A stretch of DNA of 64,000 bases from positions 5,580,001 to 5,644,000 of the forward strand of contig CAWAHF010000004.1 of the NCBI GenBank assembly GCA_963781805.1, in the 5' to 3' direction. The stretch is from JAFGPL01 sp963781805 (GTDB lineage Bacteria; Bacteroidota; Bacteroidia; Bacteroidales; UBA10428). Shown here one piece after another: positions 18,670 to 28,635 of the stretch. The notes under the pieces are model-generated. The model ran no database searches. It saw nothing but the letters and a program-made list of their open reading frames with translations, and had not been told where the DNA came from. The number at the start of each line of letters is the position of its first letter. The first letter of the stretch is position 1. Position numbers and translations under genes: made by a program.

Positions 18670-21600
18670 TGAGAGAAAGTAAAAAAAACTAAAATCAGTA
18701 ACCTAACAATTTAAATTTATGAAACAAAACCTAATTAATCATTTGTCATGTATAACGCATGGCTGGTTAAGAAAGACTATTATCGCTATGAAAGTAATGG
18801 TTTTTCTGTGCATCATGTCCTCAATGAATGTTATGGCTTTGGAATCTTATCCTCAAAATGCCAAACTTTCACTGGATATGAAATCTGCAACCGTCGAACA
18901 GGTATTGCAGAAGATTGAAGAAGGCTCCGAATTTTTCTTTCTTTACAACAGTAAGTTGGTTGACGTAGACAGAAGGGTTGATGTCAATTATAAAGACAAG
19001 AAAATAGTAGACATACTTGAAGATTTGTTTACCGGAGAAAATGTAGAATACATAATTAAAGACAGGCAGATTATCTTGTCACCTAAAAATTATGATAAAT
19101 TTTTTGAAAATTCTCAGGGAGTTACTGTGACCGGTAAAATTACCGATGCTTCAGGTATTCCATTGCCAGGAGTGAATGTTGTGGAAAAAGGTACCCTGAA
19201 TGGTGCAATTTCTGATCAGGATGGCAACTATTCCATAACGGTTAGTAATCAGAATGCAACCCTGGTTTTTTCTTTTGTCGGTTATTTAACCGAAGAAATG
19301 GCGGTTGGCTCAAGCACAACGATTGATGTTGTACTTGCCGAAGATATCCTGAAACTTGATGAAGTTGTGGTTGTAGGATATGGAACTCAGAAAAAAAGCG
19401 ATGTTACAGGCTCTTTAACGAGTATTTCTTCAGAAACTCTTGAAGAACGTCCGGTAAAGGATGCGCTGCAGGCAATGCAGGGAAAGGCAGCCGGGGTTGA
19501 TGTTCTTTCAAACAACAGGCCTGGAGAAGTTGCACAGGTAGTAATTCGTGGGAATAAATCACTTACTGCCACTGCTGCCGAGAAAGCACCTCTCTATGTG
19601 GTTGACGGGATTATTAACCTGGGTGATATGAACGTTCTCAATCCTAATGATATCGCTTCCATCGAAATTTTAAAAGATGCTTCCGCAACAGCCATTTATG
19701 GTTCCAAGGGTGCCAATGGGGTTATACTTATAACGACAAAAAAAGGCACAGCCGGAAAAGTAAGTATCAATTACAGCGGATCGGTTTCTTTTGATCATAT
19801 TCACTCAGTTACTGACTGGGCAAGCGCCGGTGAATTACTCGACCGCAAGCGGCTCACTTTTCAGAATGGAAATGCTTACCGTCAACCTTATCCTAATCCT
19901 ACAAGCGATTTACAAAGATTTGGGAATAATGATTACTGGACGATCAATGCAATACGCCAGGCATATCAATGGAATGATCCTGGAACATATACAGACCCGG
20001 TAATGAGAGAAACAACACAGGCAGAAAAAGATAAGGGCTGGCCGGATCAGGTACCTGTATATAATTCAGGTAATATACCCTCATATAACTGGTTAGATTT
20101 GCTAACGCAGACAGGTGTAACCAACGATCATACGATTTCTGTATCGGCAGGAACAGAAAAGTCAAGTTTATATTTTTCAGTGGGTTATTTTGATAACAAA
20201 GGAACGCAGCTTAACCAGTCATATAAACGCTATACTGCTAAATTAAACGGTGATATCAAAGCCACCGACTTCATTAAAGTTGGTACTTCTCTGAATATCT
20301 CCAAGGGCGAACAGCAGTACGGAACCATTTTCAGGTCAGGTAGCGCCACAGGGGCAAAAGATTTGTATGGTATTGCACTTTCGCAATATCCATTGGCGCA
20401 ACCTTATGATACTTCAGGTAATCTAATTGATTATCCGGGTAATAATGCCGGAGCTCCGCTATGGAATCCGTTGATTGATATCCCGGCAACCATGGATAAA
20501 AGATGGGGAAGTAATTTCCAGGGGAATTTATACGGAGAAGTTAAGTTTACTCCCTGGTTAAAGTACAGGTTGAATTTTGGAGCAGGTTTACAGTATAGCA
20601 CCAAGGGTACCTGGCAGGGAAAAGAATCGACTATCCGTAGTGTCGGTGCAAATCAAACCCCAACAGCTGCGGCTGGTCTGGAAATGAATAATTATTTCCA
20701 GTGGCTGGTGGAAAATCTTCTCTATGTCGATAAATCTTTTGGTATACATACCATTAATGTTACGTTACTTCAGTCTGCTTTGAAATGGCAACGGGAGCAA
20801 ACTATTTTAGAGGCGGATGGTTTAATAAACGATGCCCCGAAGTGGAATGATATGGCAGCCAATGTAAACGGCAATGCAAGTAATTATGGTACCAGTTTCA
20901 GGGAAAGTCAGCTGGAGTCTTATATGGGGCGTGTGAATTATTCCCTTATGGATAAATACTTAGTAACCGCTTCAGTCCGGTATGATGGATCATCAGTACT
21001 TGCGCCGGGGAATAAATGGGATGTTTTCCCTTCCTTTGCAGTAGCATGGAAAATGCAGAATGAAAGTTTCTTAAAATCAATACCGCAAATTTCAGAAATG
21101 AAGCTTCGTGTAGGATATGGAGTTGTTGGAAACGCAAGCGTACAACCCTATGTTTCCTCAGGTCCTTTAACGCAATATAATTATATATTTGGAACTACCG
21201 TGGCAACTGGTTATATACCGGGAGACATGCCCAATCCAACCCTGGGATGGGAAAAAACCGCACAAACAAATTTTGGTTTGGATTTCGGGTTGTTCAGGAA
21301 CAGGTTGTCTGGTACGATTGAGTACTACAGGTCAAATATTTTTGATTTGTTGATGACCAGATCCATACCTCCAATTACAGGTTTTACCCAGATAAGGGAT
21401 AATATAGGTAAAATGAAAAACAACGGACTTGAAATATCCATCAATACGGTGAATGTAAGTACCAGAGACTTCAGTTGGAAAACCAGCGTCAACTTTGCTA
21501 CCAACCATGAGGAAATTGTTGAACTGGTCAATGGCAAGGAGGATATGTTAAGCCAGGGATTGAATGGCAATGGATGGTTAATCGGGCAACCGGCAAATAT

Positions 21601-22413
21601 TTTCCGTGGGTATGAAATCGACGGATTATGGCAGAATACGGCACAGGATTCTGCTGAAATCGCACAGTGGGCTTCAAAAGGAAGCCTCTATTTCACACCG
21701 GGACAAACCAAACCAGTTGATCAGAATGGTAATTACATGCTGGAAGACAGCGACAAGGTTGTTTTGGGGACACCCAACCCAAAATGGACCGGAGGTATGA
21801 CCAATACATTTACTTATAAGAACTTAAGTCTGAGTTTCTTTATGTATGCCCGCATCGGCCAGTCTTATTTTGCTAACCTTCATCCGGGAGGGACAGGCAG
21901 TAGTGGATTTATTGGTTATGCCAGAAGCGTACCTATAAGTGAATTCTGGTCACCGGAAAATACCGGCGCTAAATATCCCAGGCCTTCAATCACTCCTGAG
22001 AATACAAATGTTTTCCAATCGACATACATCAACAATGGTTCATTTGTGATTGTAAGAAACATCTCATTATCGTATGACTTACCCAAAAAAATATTGGCGA
22101 AAGTTAAAGCCACAAACTGTCAGGTTTATGTACAGGTATTGAATCCGTTTATTTTCGGAGGGGAAGTTGTAAAAGCAGGTATCAATCCTGATGATAACAA
22201 CAATTGGAATAATATCAACTCGATTGGCGAACCTGTTGGAGGCACCAATAACAATTCAATTTTATTACAAAGTTGGGTATTTGGTATTAGAATAGGCTTA
22301 TAATATGTAACCATATAAAAAAGAATTCCTATGAAAAAAATTATTTTTATACTAACGATTATATTTACCTTTCTGGCATGCCAGAAAGACTTTTTGGATG
22401 AAAAGCCTGTAAC
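18670..22413 (+). repeat. Large direct repeat, copy 1 (leader, SusC, start of SusD)
   Basis: Same sequence as 24892-28635 at a constant offset of 6222 bp, 3744 bp long, with no difference found by eye. It starts 49 bp before the SusC ATG and ends 83 bp into SusD, just after its signal peptide. Upstream and downstream sequences differ between the copies. Confidence 0.9.
18719..22303 (+). CDS. SusC/RagA-family TonB-dependent transporter (STN type), tandem copy 1
   Basis: An 1194-residue importer. It has a long basic signal sequence (1-42), an STN domain (about 48-122; KLSLDMKSATVEQVLQKI), a carboxypeptidase-regulatory-like domain (about 135-210; TGKITDASGIPLPGVNVVEKG), a TonB box and plug (LDEVVVVGYGTQKKSDVTGS; IASIEILKDASATAIYGSKG) and a barrel ending SWVFGIRIGL. 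It has the same encoded sequence as the gene at 24941. The STN domain indicates signalling to the FecR at 17348. It is about 45-50% alike by eye to the SusC at 2509, so the tandem pair is a separate system. SusD begins 27 bp downstream. Confidence 0.97.
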   Translation: MKQNLINHLSCITHGWLRKTIIAMKVMVFLCIMSSMNVMALESYPQNAKLSLDMKSATVEQVLQKIEEGSEFFFLYNSKLVDVDRRVDVNYKDKKIVDILEDLFTGENVEYIIKDRQIILSPKNYDKFFENSQGVTVTGKITDASGIPLPGVNVVEKGTLNGAISDQDGNYSITVSNQNATLVFSFVGYLTEEMAVGSSTTIDVVLAEDILKLDEVVVVGYGTQKKSDVTGSLTSISSETLEERPVKDALQAMQGKAAGVDVLSNNRPGEVAQVVIRGNKSLTATAAEKAPLYVVDGIINLGDMNVLNPNDIASIEILKDASATAIYGSKGANGVILITTKKGTAGKVSINYSGSVSFDHIHSVTDWASAGELLDRKRLTFQNGNAYRQPYPNPTSDLQRFGNNDYWTINAIRQAYQWNDPGTYTDPVMRETTQAEKDKGWPDQVPVYNSGNIPSYNWLDLLTQTGVTNDHTISVSAGTEKSSLYFSVGYFDNKGTQLNQSYKRYTAKLNGDIKATDFIKVGTSLNISKGEQQYGTIFRSGSATGAKDLYGIALSQYPLAQPYDTSGNLIDYPGNNAGAPLWNPLIDIPATMDKRWGSNFQGNLYGEVKFTPWLKYRLNFGAGLQYSTKGTWQGKESTIRSVGANQTPTAAAGLEMNNYFQWLVENLLYVDKSFGIHTINVTLLQSALKWQREQTILEADGLINDAPKWNDMAANVNGNASNYGTSFRESQLESYMGRVNYSLMDKYLVTASVRYDGSSVLAPGNKWDVFPSFAVAWKMQNESFLKSIPQISEMKLRVGYGVVGNASVQPYVSSGPLTQYNYIFGTTVATGYIPGDMPNPTLGWEKTAQTNFGLDFGLFRNRLSGTIEYYRSNIFDLLMTRSIPPITGFTQIRDNIGKMKNNGLEISINTVNVSTRDFSWKTSVNFATNHEEIVELVNGKEDMLSQGLNGNGWLIGQPANIFRGYEIDGLWQNTAQDSAEIAQWASKGSLYFTPGQTKPVDQNGNYMLEDSDKVVLGTPNPKWTGGMTNTFTYKNLSLSFFMYARIGQSYFANLHPGGTGSSGFIGYARSVPISEFWSPENTGAKYPRPSITPENTNVFQSTYINNGSFVIVRNISLSYDLPKKILAKVKATNCQVYVQVLNPFIFGGEVVKAGINPDDNNNWNNINSIGEPVGGTNNNSILLQSWVFGIRIGL

Positions 22414-24766
22414 GATTCTTACACAGAATTTTTATAAGACAGCTGAAGGACTTAAAGCATTAGTTAACGGAACCTACCAGGTATTCCGGTTTAAGTCTGA
22501 TTACAATTCGGGAAATATGTTATTCGGTTCAGCCAATGATTGCGAAGTTTGGCTGCAAAATCAGGATGACCGCGTTCCCAATGCACTTTACAGACCGGAT
22601 GGATGGGGCGCAGATGCCGGAACCGACGGACAACGTATGGGACAACAGGTAAATACTTTTCTGGGTTCCATCTCAGGTGGGTATGTTGAGGGTATGTACC
22701 CGATTATCAACCGGTGCAATGTGTTTTTGGAAAATTTTCCCGAATTAGGTGAAAGTGATAAAGCAAAAGTTGAAGGATCCAAAGGTGAAATTTTATTTAT
22801 CAGGGCTTATTGTTACTATTTGTTAACGAATGTTCTGGGGGATGTGCCTTTAGTTCTGCACAGTTTTGAGGGAATGCCATCCGCTTTTTATTTTCCGAAA
22901 TCGTCCATAGAGGACATATATAAGGTCATGATAAGTGATCTTCGTGAGGCGGTAGAATTACTGCCGGTGCAGCAGGTAACAAGCGGACAAAGCGTTGACG
23001 CTACCTTGGGGCGTGTAAACAAAGAAGTGGCTGCAACCCTGCTTGCCAAGTTATACCTGCATCGTGCCCAGGCTGCCGGTTGGCAGGACAATGCTGAAAC
23101 CTATCTGGCCATGTTGTATAAAGGAAATGTAGCTACAGATCTTGATTCTTCTATTTATTATGCAACAATCGCCATTGACTCGAAAAAAGGTCAGACTGCA
23201 TTTGGGGGATTGGCTCCTGATTTTGCCAGTCTTTGGGCAGTTTCTCCGTTAGTAACTACCGATGTAGTGTATGCCAGGGATAAAGTAAGTGAAGTAATGC
23301 TTTCAGCCCAGTATACATTCACAGGCGATTATAATGGACGGTATGGAGGCTCACAAATAATACATTTTTACGATCAGGACTATACCCAAGTTAGGGCGGG
23401 TGTCGATCGTAATGCTCAGGATTATCCACGTCCGTTCAGGGCTGTGGGACCTAATGACTGGGCGTATGATATGTATACAGATAAAGCCAATGATTCAAGA
23501 TTTTATAAGACGTTTATTCCATCCTATGCATCTAATAATGCTACTACTGCAACCAGCGGTGTAAAATGGAACCAGCTTTCTTCCTTTTATTATAATGCAT
23601 ACCTGAAAGATATGCACACGGATATGTATGGCGGTGACAGTGCGAGAGTTGGCGTAAGTAAAATAGAATACCAAAAACGCTCGCTTGTTTTTATTGAAAA
23701 TTCAAAAGATGAACCGATCGATTCATTATGGATTAATAGTCAGCCGAATTATATGGTAGCCAGGTGGACAGCAGGCAGCCCCGATGGAACGGGTTATGTT
23801 GCTACCTATTTGAAGTCTAAAGTTTATCCTTCGGAGGATTCAATTTTAAACGGACAAAAGATTCCAACAAGCCTAAAACCAAGTGCTCTTGTTGATCCAT
23901 TGAATCCTGTAGTCACTGATGTTTCAAACAGGGAAGTAAGATACCGTTTGACCGTTGATCCTGAAGATCAGGACAGGTATGATTGTGATGTATATTATGA
24001 TGCAGCAATGGTATATCTGAGTCCCGCAAAATACTGGGATTTAAACAGAGGAGGTGGTACAAATGACCGGGGTAACGGTTCTATAGACATACCGCTGTTC
24101 AGACTTGCAGAAACCTATCTCATCCGCGCTGAAGCGTATGGCAGGCAAGGTAATTTTCCTGCTGCCATTGATGATATCAATGTGATCCGTCAACGGGCAG
24201 CGTATCATCCGAATGAAAACAGATCCGATATTCTTGCAACATATGAACCGGGCATTCTTACCGGAAGATTAGATATTCCGGCGGATGAAAAAACAGCTCC
24301 ATACACTGTAAATACAGACACCTACGAAAAAATAAAAGTAACAGGTGAGGAATGGACAGCTGGAACTGCAAAAGCTAAAATGGAGAATTATCCGCCAACA
24401 GCAACATCTGATTTGGATCGGTTTATACATTTTATTTACAATGAAAAAGCACGTGAATTTCTTTTCGAAATGCAGATTACGGAAGATCTTCATAATGCCG
24501 GAATCCTTTATGACCGGGTTTATTACAGGGATTATTTTGGTGCACCTGTTGAATCGACAGGAACAACAGATTATCCTTTCCCCTATGATGCAAATGATGT
24601 AGCAGAATATGGAACAAGGGGCGCTATTGGTACAGGCAGGGGTCAATTTGATAAACATCACACCTTTAAAGCATGGCCAATAGGCTTTTTACAGCTATTA
24701 ACCGATGAAAACGGTAATGCCTTAAGCGCAGCCGCAAGAGCGGAATACCAAAATCCCGGATATTAG
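22331..24766 (+). CDS. SusD/RagB-family lipoprotein, tandem copy 1 (long form)
   Basis: An 811-residue lipoprotein; family members are usually about 500-650 residues, so it carries large insertions. Signal peptide MKKIIFILTIIFTFLAC with the lipidated Cys17, followed by QKDFLDEK, which fits a Bacteroidota surface-export signal. SusD motifs are clear at both ends (FYKTAEGLKALVNGTYQVFR; FRLAETYLIRAEAYGRQGNF; ending YQNPGY). It is a diverged paralogue of the gene at 28553. The first 83 bp and a 187+78 bp tract around 22943-23208 match that gene, while the rest differs at many sites, including a variable loop near residues 480-520. It should form the lid on one of the two same SusC barrels and set its specificity. 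Confidence 0.96.
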   Translation: MKKIIFILTIIFTFLACQKDFLDEKPVTILTQNFYKTAEGLKALVNGTYQVFRFKSDYNSGNMLFGSANDCEVWLQNQDDRVPNALYRPDGWGADAGTDGQRMGQQVNTFLGSISGGYVEGMYPIINRCNVFLENFPELGESDKAKVEGSKGEILFIRAYCYYLLTNVLGDVPLVLHSFEGMPSAFYFPKSSIEDIYKVMISDLREAVELLPVQQVTSGQSVDATLGRVNKEVAATLLAKLYLHRAQAAGWQDNAETYLAMLYKGNVATDLDSSIYYATIAIDSKKGQTAFGGLAPDFASLWAVSPLVTTDVVYARDKVSEVMLSAQYTFTGDYNGRYGGSQIIHFYDQDYTQVRAGVDRNAQDYPRPFRAVGPNDWAYDMYTDKANDSRFYKTFIPSYASNNATTATSGVKWNQLSSFYYNAYLKDMHTDMYGGDSARVGVSKIEYQKRSLVFIENSKDEPIDSLWINSQPNYMVARWTAGSPDGTGYVATYLKSKVYPSEDSILNGQKIPTSLKPSALVDPLNPVVTDVSNREVRYRLTVDPEDQDRYDCDVYYDAAMVYLSPAKYWDLNRGGGTNDRGNGSIDIPLFRLAETYLIRAEAYGRQGNFPAAIDDINVIRQRAAYHPNENRSDILATYEPGILTGRLDIPADEKTAPYTVNTDTYEKIKVTGEEWTAGTAKAKMENYPPTATSDLDRFIHFIYNEKAREFLFEMQITEDLHNAGILYDRVYYRDYFGAPVESTGTTDYPFPYDANDVAEYGTRGAIGTGRGQFDKHHTFKAWPIGFLQLLTDENGNALSAAARAEYQNPGY
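22943..23208 (+). repeat. Near-identical tract shared with second SusD (possible gene conversion)
   Basis: Matches 29165-29430 at the same 6222-bp offset with a single mismatch at 23130, whereas flanking SusD sequence differs every few codons. Read by eye. Confidence 0.75.
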
Positions 24767-24796
24767 TATATTGGCAGATAATTTTAAAAAAGAATG

Positions 24797-24828
24797 AAAA
24801 AGGGGTCAATTACATTGCCCCCTTTTTT
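24797..24828 (+). terminator. Rho-independent-type terminator after SusD copy 1
   Basis: AAAAAGGGG pairs with CCCCTTTTT around a TCAATTACATTG-type loop and runs into a T tract, 30 bp after the SusD stop. A similar hairpin with the same GGGGTCA core follows the second SusD. Confidence 0.8.
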
Positions 24829-24866
24829 AATTTTGATTATATTTAAAATCTCAGGATATCTAAAAT

Positions 24867-24893
24867 TTGGCTTTGCTCAGACTTATAAATTTG
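24867..24893 (+). promoter_or_regulatory. Candidate promoter of second tandem SusC copy
   Basis: TTG at 24867-24869, 16 bases, then TAAATTTG at 24886-24893, an exact -7 match, 48 bp before the ATG at 24941. The equivalent place before copy 1 reads TATACTGAG and lacks a -7 element. The shared repeat begins at the end of this promoter. Confidence 0.5.
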
Positions 24894-27800
24894 AGAGAAA
24901 GTAAAAAAAACTAAAATCAGTAACCTAACAATTTAAATTTATGAAACAAAACCTAATTAATCATTTGTCATGTATAACGCATGGCTGGTTAAGAAAGACT
25001 ATTATCGCTATGAAAGTAATGGTTTTTCTGTGCATCATGTCCTCAATGAATGTTATGGCTTTGGAATCTTATCCTCAAAATGCCAAACTTTCACTGGATA
25101 TGAAATCTGCAACCGTCGAACAGGTATTGCAGAAGATTGAAGAAGGCTCCGAATTTTTCTTTCTTTACAACAGTAAGTTGGTTGACGTAGACAGAAGGGT
25201 TGATGTCAATTATAAAGACAAGAAAATAGTAGACATACTTGAAGATTTGTTTACCGGAGAAAATGTAGAATACATAATTAAAGACAGGCAGATTATCTTG
25301 TCACCTAAAAATTATGATAAATTTTTTGAAAATTCTCAGGGAGTTACTGTGACCGGTAAAATTACCGATGCTTCAGGTATTCCATTGCCAGGAGTGAATG
25401 TTGTGGAAAAAGGTACCCTGAATGGTGCAATTTCTGATCAGGATGGCAACTATTCCATAACGGTTAGTAATCAGAATGCAACCCTGGTTTTTTCTTTTGT
25501 CGGTTATTTAACCGAAGAAATGGCGGTTGGCTCAAGCACAACGATTGATGTTGTACTTGCCGAAGATATCCTGAAACTTGATGAAGTTGTGGTTGTAGGA
25601 TATGGAACTCAGAAAAAAAGCGATGTTACAGGCTCTTTAACGAGTATTTCTTCAGAAACTCTTGAAGAACGTCCGGTAAAGGATGCGCTGCAGGCAATGC
25701 AGGGAAAGGCAGCCGGGGTTGATGTTCTTTCAAACAACAGGCCTGGAGAAGTTGCACAGGTAGTAATTCGTGGGAATAAATCACTTACTGCCACTGCTGC
25801 CGAGAAAGCACCTCTCTATGTGGTTGACGGGATTATTAACCTGGGTGATATGAACGTTCTCAATCCTAATGATATCGCTTCCATCGAAATTTTAAAAGAT
25901 GCTTCCGCAACAGCCATTTATGGTTCCAAGGGTGCCAATGGGGTTATACTTATAACGACAAAAAAAGGCACAGCCGGAAAAGTAAGTATCAATTACAGCG
26001 GATCGGTTTCTTTTGATCATATTCACTCAGTTACTGACTGGGCAAGCGCCGGTGAATTACTCGACCGCAAGCGGCTCACTTTTCAGAATGGAAATGCTTA
26101 CCGTCAACCTTATCCTAATCCTACAAGCGATTTACAAAGATTTGGGAATAATGATTACTGGACGATCAATGCAATACGCCAGGCATATCAATGGAATGAT
26201 CCTGGAACATATACAGACCCGGTAATGAGAGAAACAACACAGGCAGAAAAAGATAAGGGCTGGCCGGATCAGGTACCTGTATATAATTCAGGTAATATAC
26301 CCTCATATAACTGGTTAGATTTGCTAACGCAGACAGGTGTAACCAACGATCATACGATTTCTGTATCGGCAGGAACAGAAAAGTCAAGTTTATATTTTTC
26401 AGTGGGTTATTTTGATAACAAAGGAACGCAGCTTAACCAGTCATATAAACGCTATACTGCTAAATTAAACGGTGATATCAAAGCCACCGACTTCATTAAA
26501 GTTGGTACTTCTCTGAATATCTCCAAGGGCGAACAGCAGTACGGAACCATTTTCAGGTCAGGTAGCGCCACAGGGGCAAAAGATTTGTATGGTATTGCAC
26601 TTTCGCAATATCCATTGGCGCAACCTTATGATACTTCAGGTAATCTAATTGATTATCCGGGTAATAATGCCGGAGCTCCGCTATGGAATCCGTTGATTGA
26701 TATCCCGGCAACCATGGATAAAAGATGGGGAAGTAATTTCCAGGGGAATTTATACGGAGAAGTTAAGTTTACTCCCTGGTTAAAGTACAGGTTGAATTTT
26801 GGAGCAGGTTTACAGTATAGCACCAAGGGTACCTGGCAGGGAAAAGAATCGACTATCCGTAGTGTCGGTGCAAATCAAACCCCAACAGCTGCGGCTGGTC
26901 TGGAAATGAATAATTATTTCCAGTGGCTGGTGGAAAATCTTCTCTATGTCGATAAATCTTTTGGTATACATACCATTAATGTTACGTTACTTCAGTCTGC
27001 TTTGAAATGGCAACGGGAGCAAACTATTTTAGAGGCGGATGGTTTAATAAACGATGCCCCGAAGTGGAATGATATGGCAGCCAATGTAAACGGCAATGCA
27101 AGTAATTATGGTACCAGTTTCAGGGAAAGTCAGCTGGAGTCTTATATGGGGCGTGTGAATTATTCCCTTATGGATAAATACTTAGTAACCGCTTCAGTCC
27201 GGTATGATGGATCATCAGTACTTGCGCCGGGGAATAAATGGGATGTTTTCCCTTCCTTTGCAGTAGCATGGAAAATGCAGAATGAAAGTTTCTTAAAATC
27301 AATACCGCAAATTTCAGAAATGAAGCTTCGTGTAGGATATGGAGTTGTTGGAAACGCAAGCGTACAACCCTATGTTTCCTCAGGTCCTTTAACGCAATAT
27401 AATTATATATTTGGAACTACCGTGGCAACTGGTTATATACCGGGAGACATGCCCAATCCAACCCTGGGATGGGAAAAAACCGCACAAACAAATTTTGGTT
27501 TGGATTTCGGGTTGTTCAGGAACAGGTTGTCTGGTACGATTGAGTACTACAGGTCAAATATTTTTGATTTGTTGATGACCAGATCCATACCTCCAATTAC
27601 AGGTTTTACCCAGATAAGGGATAATATAGGTAAAATGAAAAACAACGGACTTGAAATATCCATCAATACGGTGAATGTAAGTACCAGAGACTTCAGTTGG
27701 AAAACCAGCGTCAACTTTGCTACCAACCATGAGGAAATTGTTGAACTGGTCAATGGCAAGGAGGATATGTTAAGCCAGGGATTGAATGGCAATGGATGGT

Positions 27801-28635
27801 TAATCGGGCAACCGGCAAATATTTTCCGTGGGTATGAAATCGACGGATTATGGCAGAATACGGCACAGGATTCTGCTGAAATCGCACAGTGGGCTTCAAA
27901 AGGAAGCCTCTATTTCACACCGGGACAAACCAAACCAGTTGATCAGAATGGTAATTACATGCTGGAAGACAGCGACAAGGTTGTTTTGGGGACACCCAAC
28001 CCAAAATGGACCGGAGGTATGACCAATACATTTACTTATAAGAACTTAAGTCTGAGTTTCTTTATGTATGCCCGCATCGGCCAGTCTTATTTTGCTAACC
28101 TTCATCCGGGAGGGACAGGCAGTAGTGGATTTATTGGTTATGCCAGAAGCGTACCTATAAGTGAATTCTGGTCACCGGAAAATACCGGCGCTAAATATCC
28201 CAGGCCTTCAATCACTCCTGAGAATACAAATGTTTTCCAATCGACATACATCAACAATGGTTCATTTGTGATTGTAAGAAACATCTCATTATCGTATGAC
28301 TTACCCAAAAAAATATTGGCGAAAGTTAAAGCCACAAACTGTCAGGTTTATGTACAGGTATTGAATCCGTTTATTTTCGGAGGGGAAGTTGTAAAAGCAG
28401 GTATCAATCCTGATGATAACAACAATTGGAATAATATCAACTCGATTGGCGAACCTGTTGGAGGCACCAATAACAATTCAATTTTATTACAAAGTTGGGT
28501 ATTTGGTATTAGAATAGGCTTATAATATGTAACCATATAAAAAAGAATTCCTATGAAAAAAATTATTTTTATACTAACGATTATATTTACCTTTCTGGCA
28601 TGCCAGAAAGACTTTTTGGATGAAAAGCCTGTAAC
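24892..28635 (+). repeat. Large direct repeat, copy 2 (leader, SusC, start of SusD)
   Basis: Second copy of the 3744-bp segment at 18670-22413. The boundaries fall at the -7 element upstream and just after the SusD signal peptide downstream. Confidence 0.9.
24941..28525 (+). CDS. SusC/RagA-family TonB-dependent transporter (STN type), tandem copy 2
   Basis: An 1194-residue protein with the same encoded sequence as the gene at 18719, including STN, regulatory, plug and barrel domains. The DNA also appears the same, even at third codon positions, so duplication or gene conversion must be very recent. It has its own upstream promoter candidate and a different SusD partner 27 bp downstream. This copy has no separate sigma/FecR genes, so the sigma/FecR pair at 16725-18478 probably responds to both copies. 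A duplicated assembly segment is an alternative, but the distinct flanks and diverged SusD genes argue for a real duplication. Confidence 0.96.
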   Translation: MKQNLINHLSCITHGWLRKTIIAMKVMVFLCIMSSMNVMALESYPQNAKLSLDMKSATVEQVLQKIEEGSEFFFLYNSKLVDVDRRVDVNYKDKKIVDILEDLFTGENVEYIIKDRQIILSPKNYDKFFENSQGVTVTGKITDASGIPLPGVNVVEKGTLNGAISDQDGNYSITVSNQNATLVFSFVGYLTEEMAVGSSTTIDVVLAEDILKLDEVVVVGYGTQKKSDVTGSLTSISSETLEERPVKDALQAMQGKAAGVDVLSNNRPGEVAQVVIRGNKSLTATAAEKAPLYVVDGIINLGDMNVLNPNDIASIEILKDASATAIYGSKGANGVILITTKKGTAGKVSINYSGSVSFDHIHSVTDWASAGELLDRKRLTFQNGNAYRQPYPNPTSDLQRFGNNDYWTINAIRQAYQWNDPGTYTDPVMRETTQAEKDKGWPDQVPVYNSGNIPSYNWLDLLTQTGVTNDHTISVSAGTEKSSLYFSVGYFDNKGTQLNQSYKRYTAKLNGDIKATDFIKVGTSLNISKGEQQYGTIFRSGSATGAKDLYGIALSQYPLAQPYDTSGNLIDYPGNNAGAPLWNPLIDIPATMDKRWGSNFQGNLYGEVKFTPWLKYRLNFGAGLQYSTKGTWQGKESTIRSVGANQTPTAAAGLEMNNYFQWLVENLLYVDKSFGIHTINVTLLQSALKWQREQTILEADGLINDAPKWNDMAANVNGNASNYGTSFRESQLESYMGRVNYSLMDKYLVTASVRYDGSSVLAPGNKWDVFPSFAVAWKMQNESFLKSIPQISEMKLRVGYGVVGNASVQPYVSSGPLTQYNYIFGTTVATGYIPGDMPNPTLGWEKTAQTNFGLDFGLFRNRLSGTIEYYRSNIFDLLMTRSIPPITGFTQIRDNIGKMKNNGLEISINTVNVSTRDFSWKTSVNFATNHEEIVELVNGKEDMLSQGLNGNGWLIGQPANIFRGYEIDGLWQNTAQDSAEIAQWASKGSLYFTPGQTKPVDQNGNYMLEDSDKVVLGTPNPKWTGGMTNTFTYKNLSLSFFMYARIGQSYFANLHPGGTGSSGFIGYARSVPISEFWSPENTGAKYPRPSITPENTNVFQSTYINNGSFVIVRNISLSYDLPKKILAKVKATNCQVYVQVLNPFIFGGEVVKAGINPDDNNNWNNINSIGEPVGGTNNNSILLQSWVFGIRIGL

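Noticed and set aside
18670..28635. Composite transposon or insertion sequence explaining the duplication
   Set aside because: No transposase gene, terminal inverted repeats or target-site duplications were found at the repeat borders.
18670..28635. Invertible phase-variable shufflon
   Set aside because: The copies are direct, not inverted, no recombinase gene is nearby, and no short inverted sites flank the promoters. Homologous recombination remains possible.
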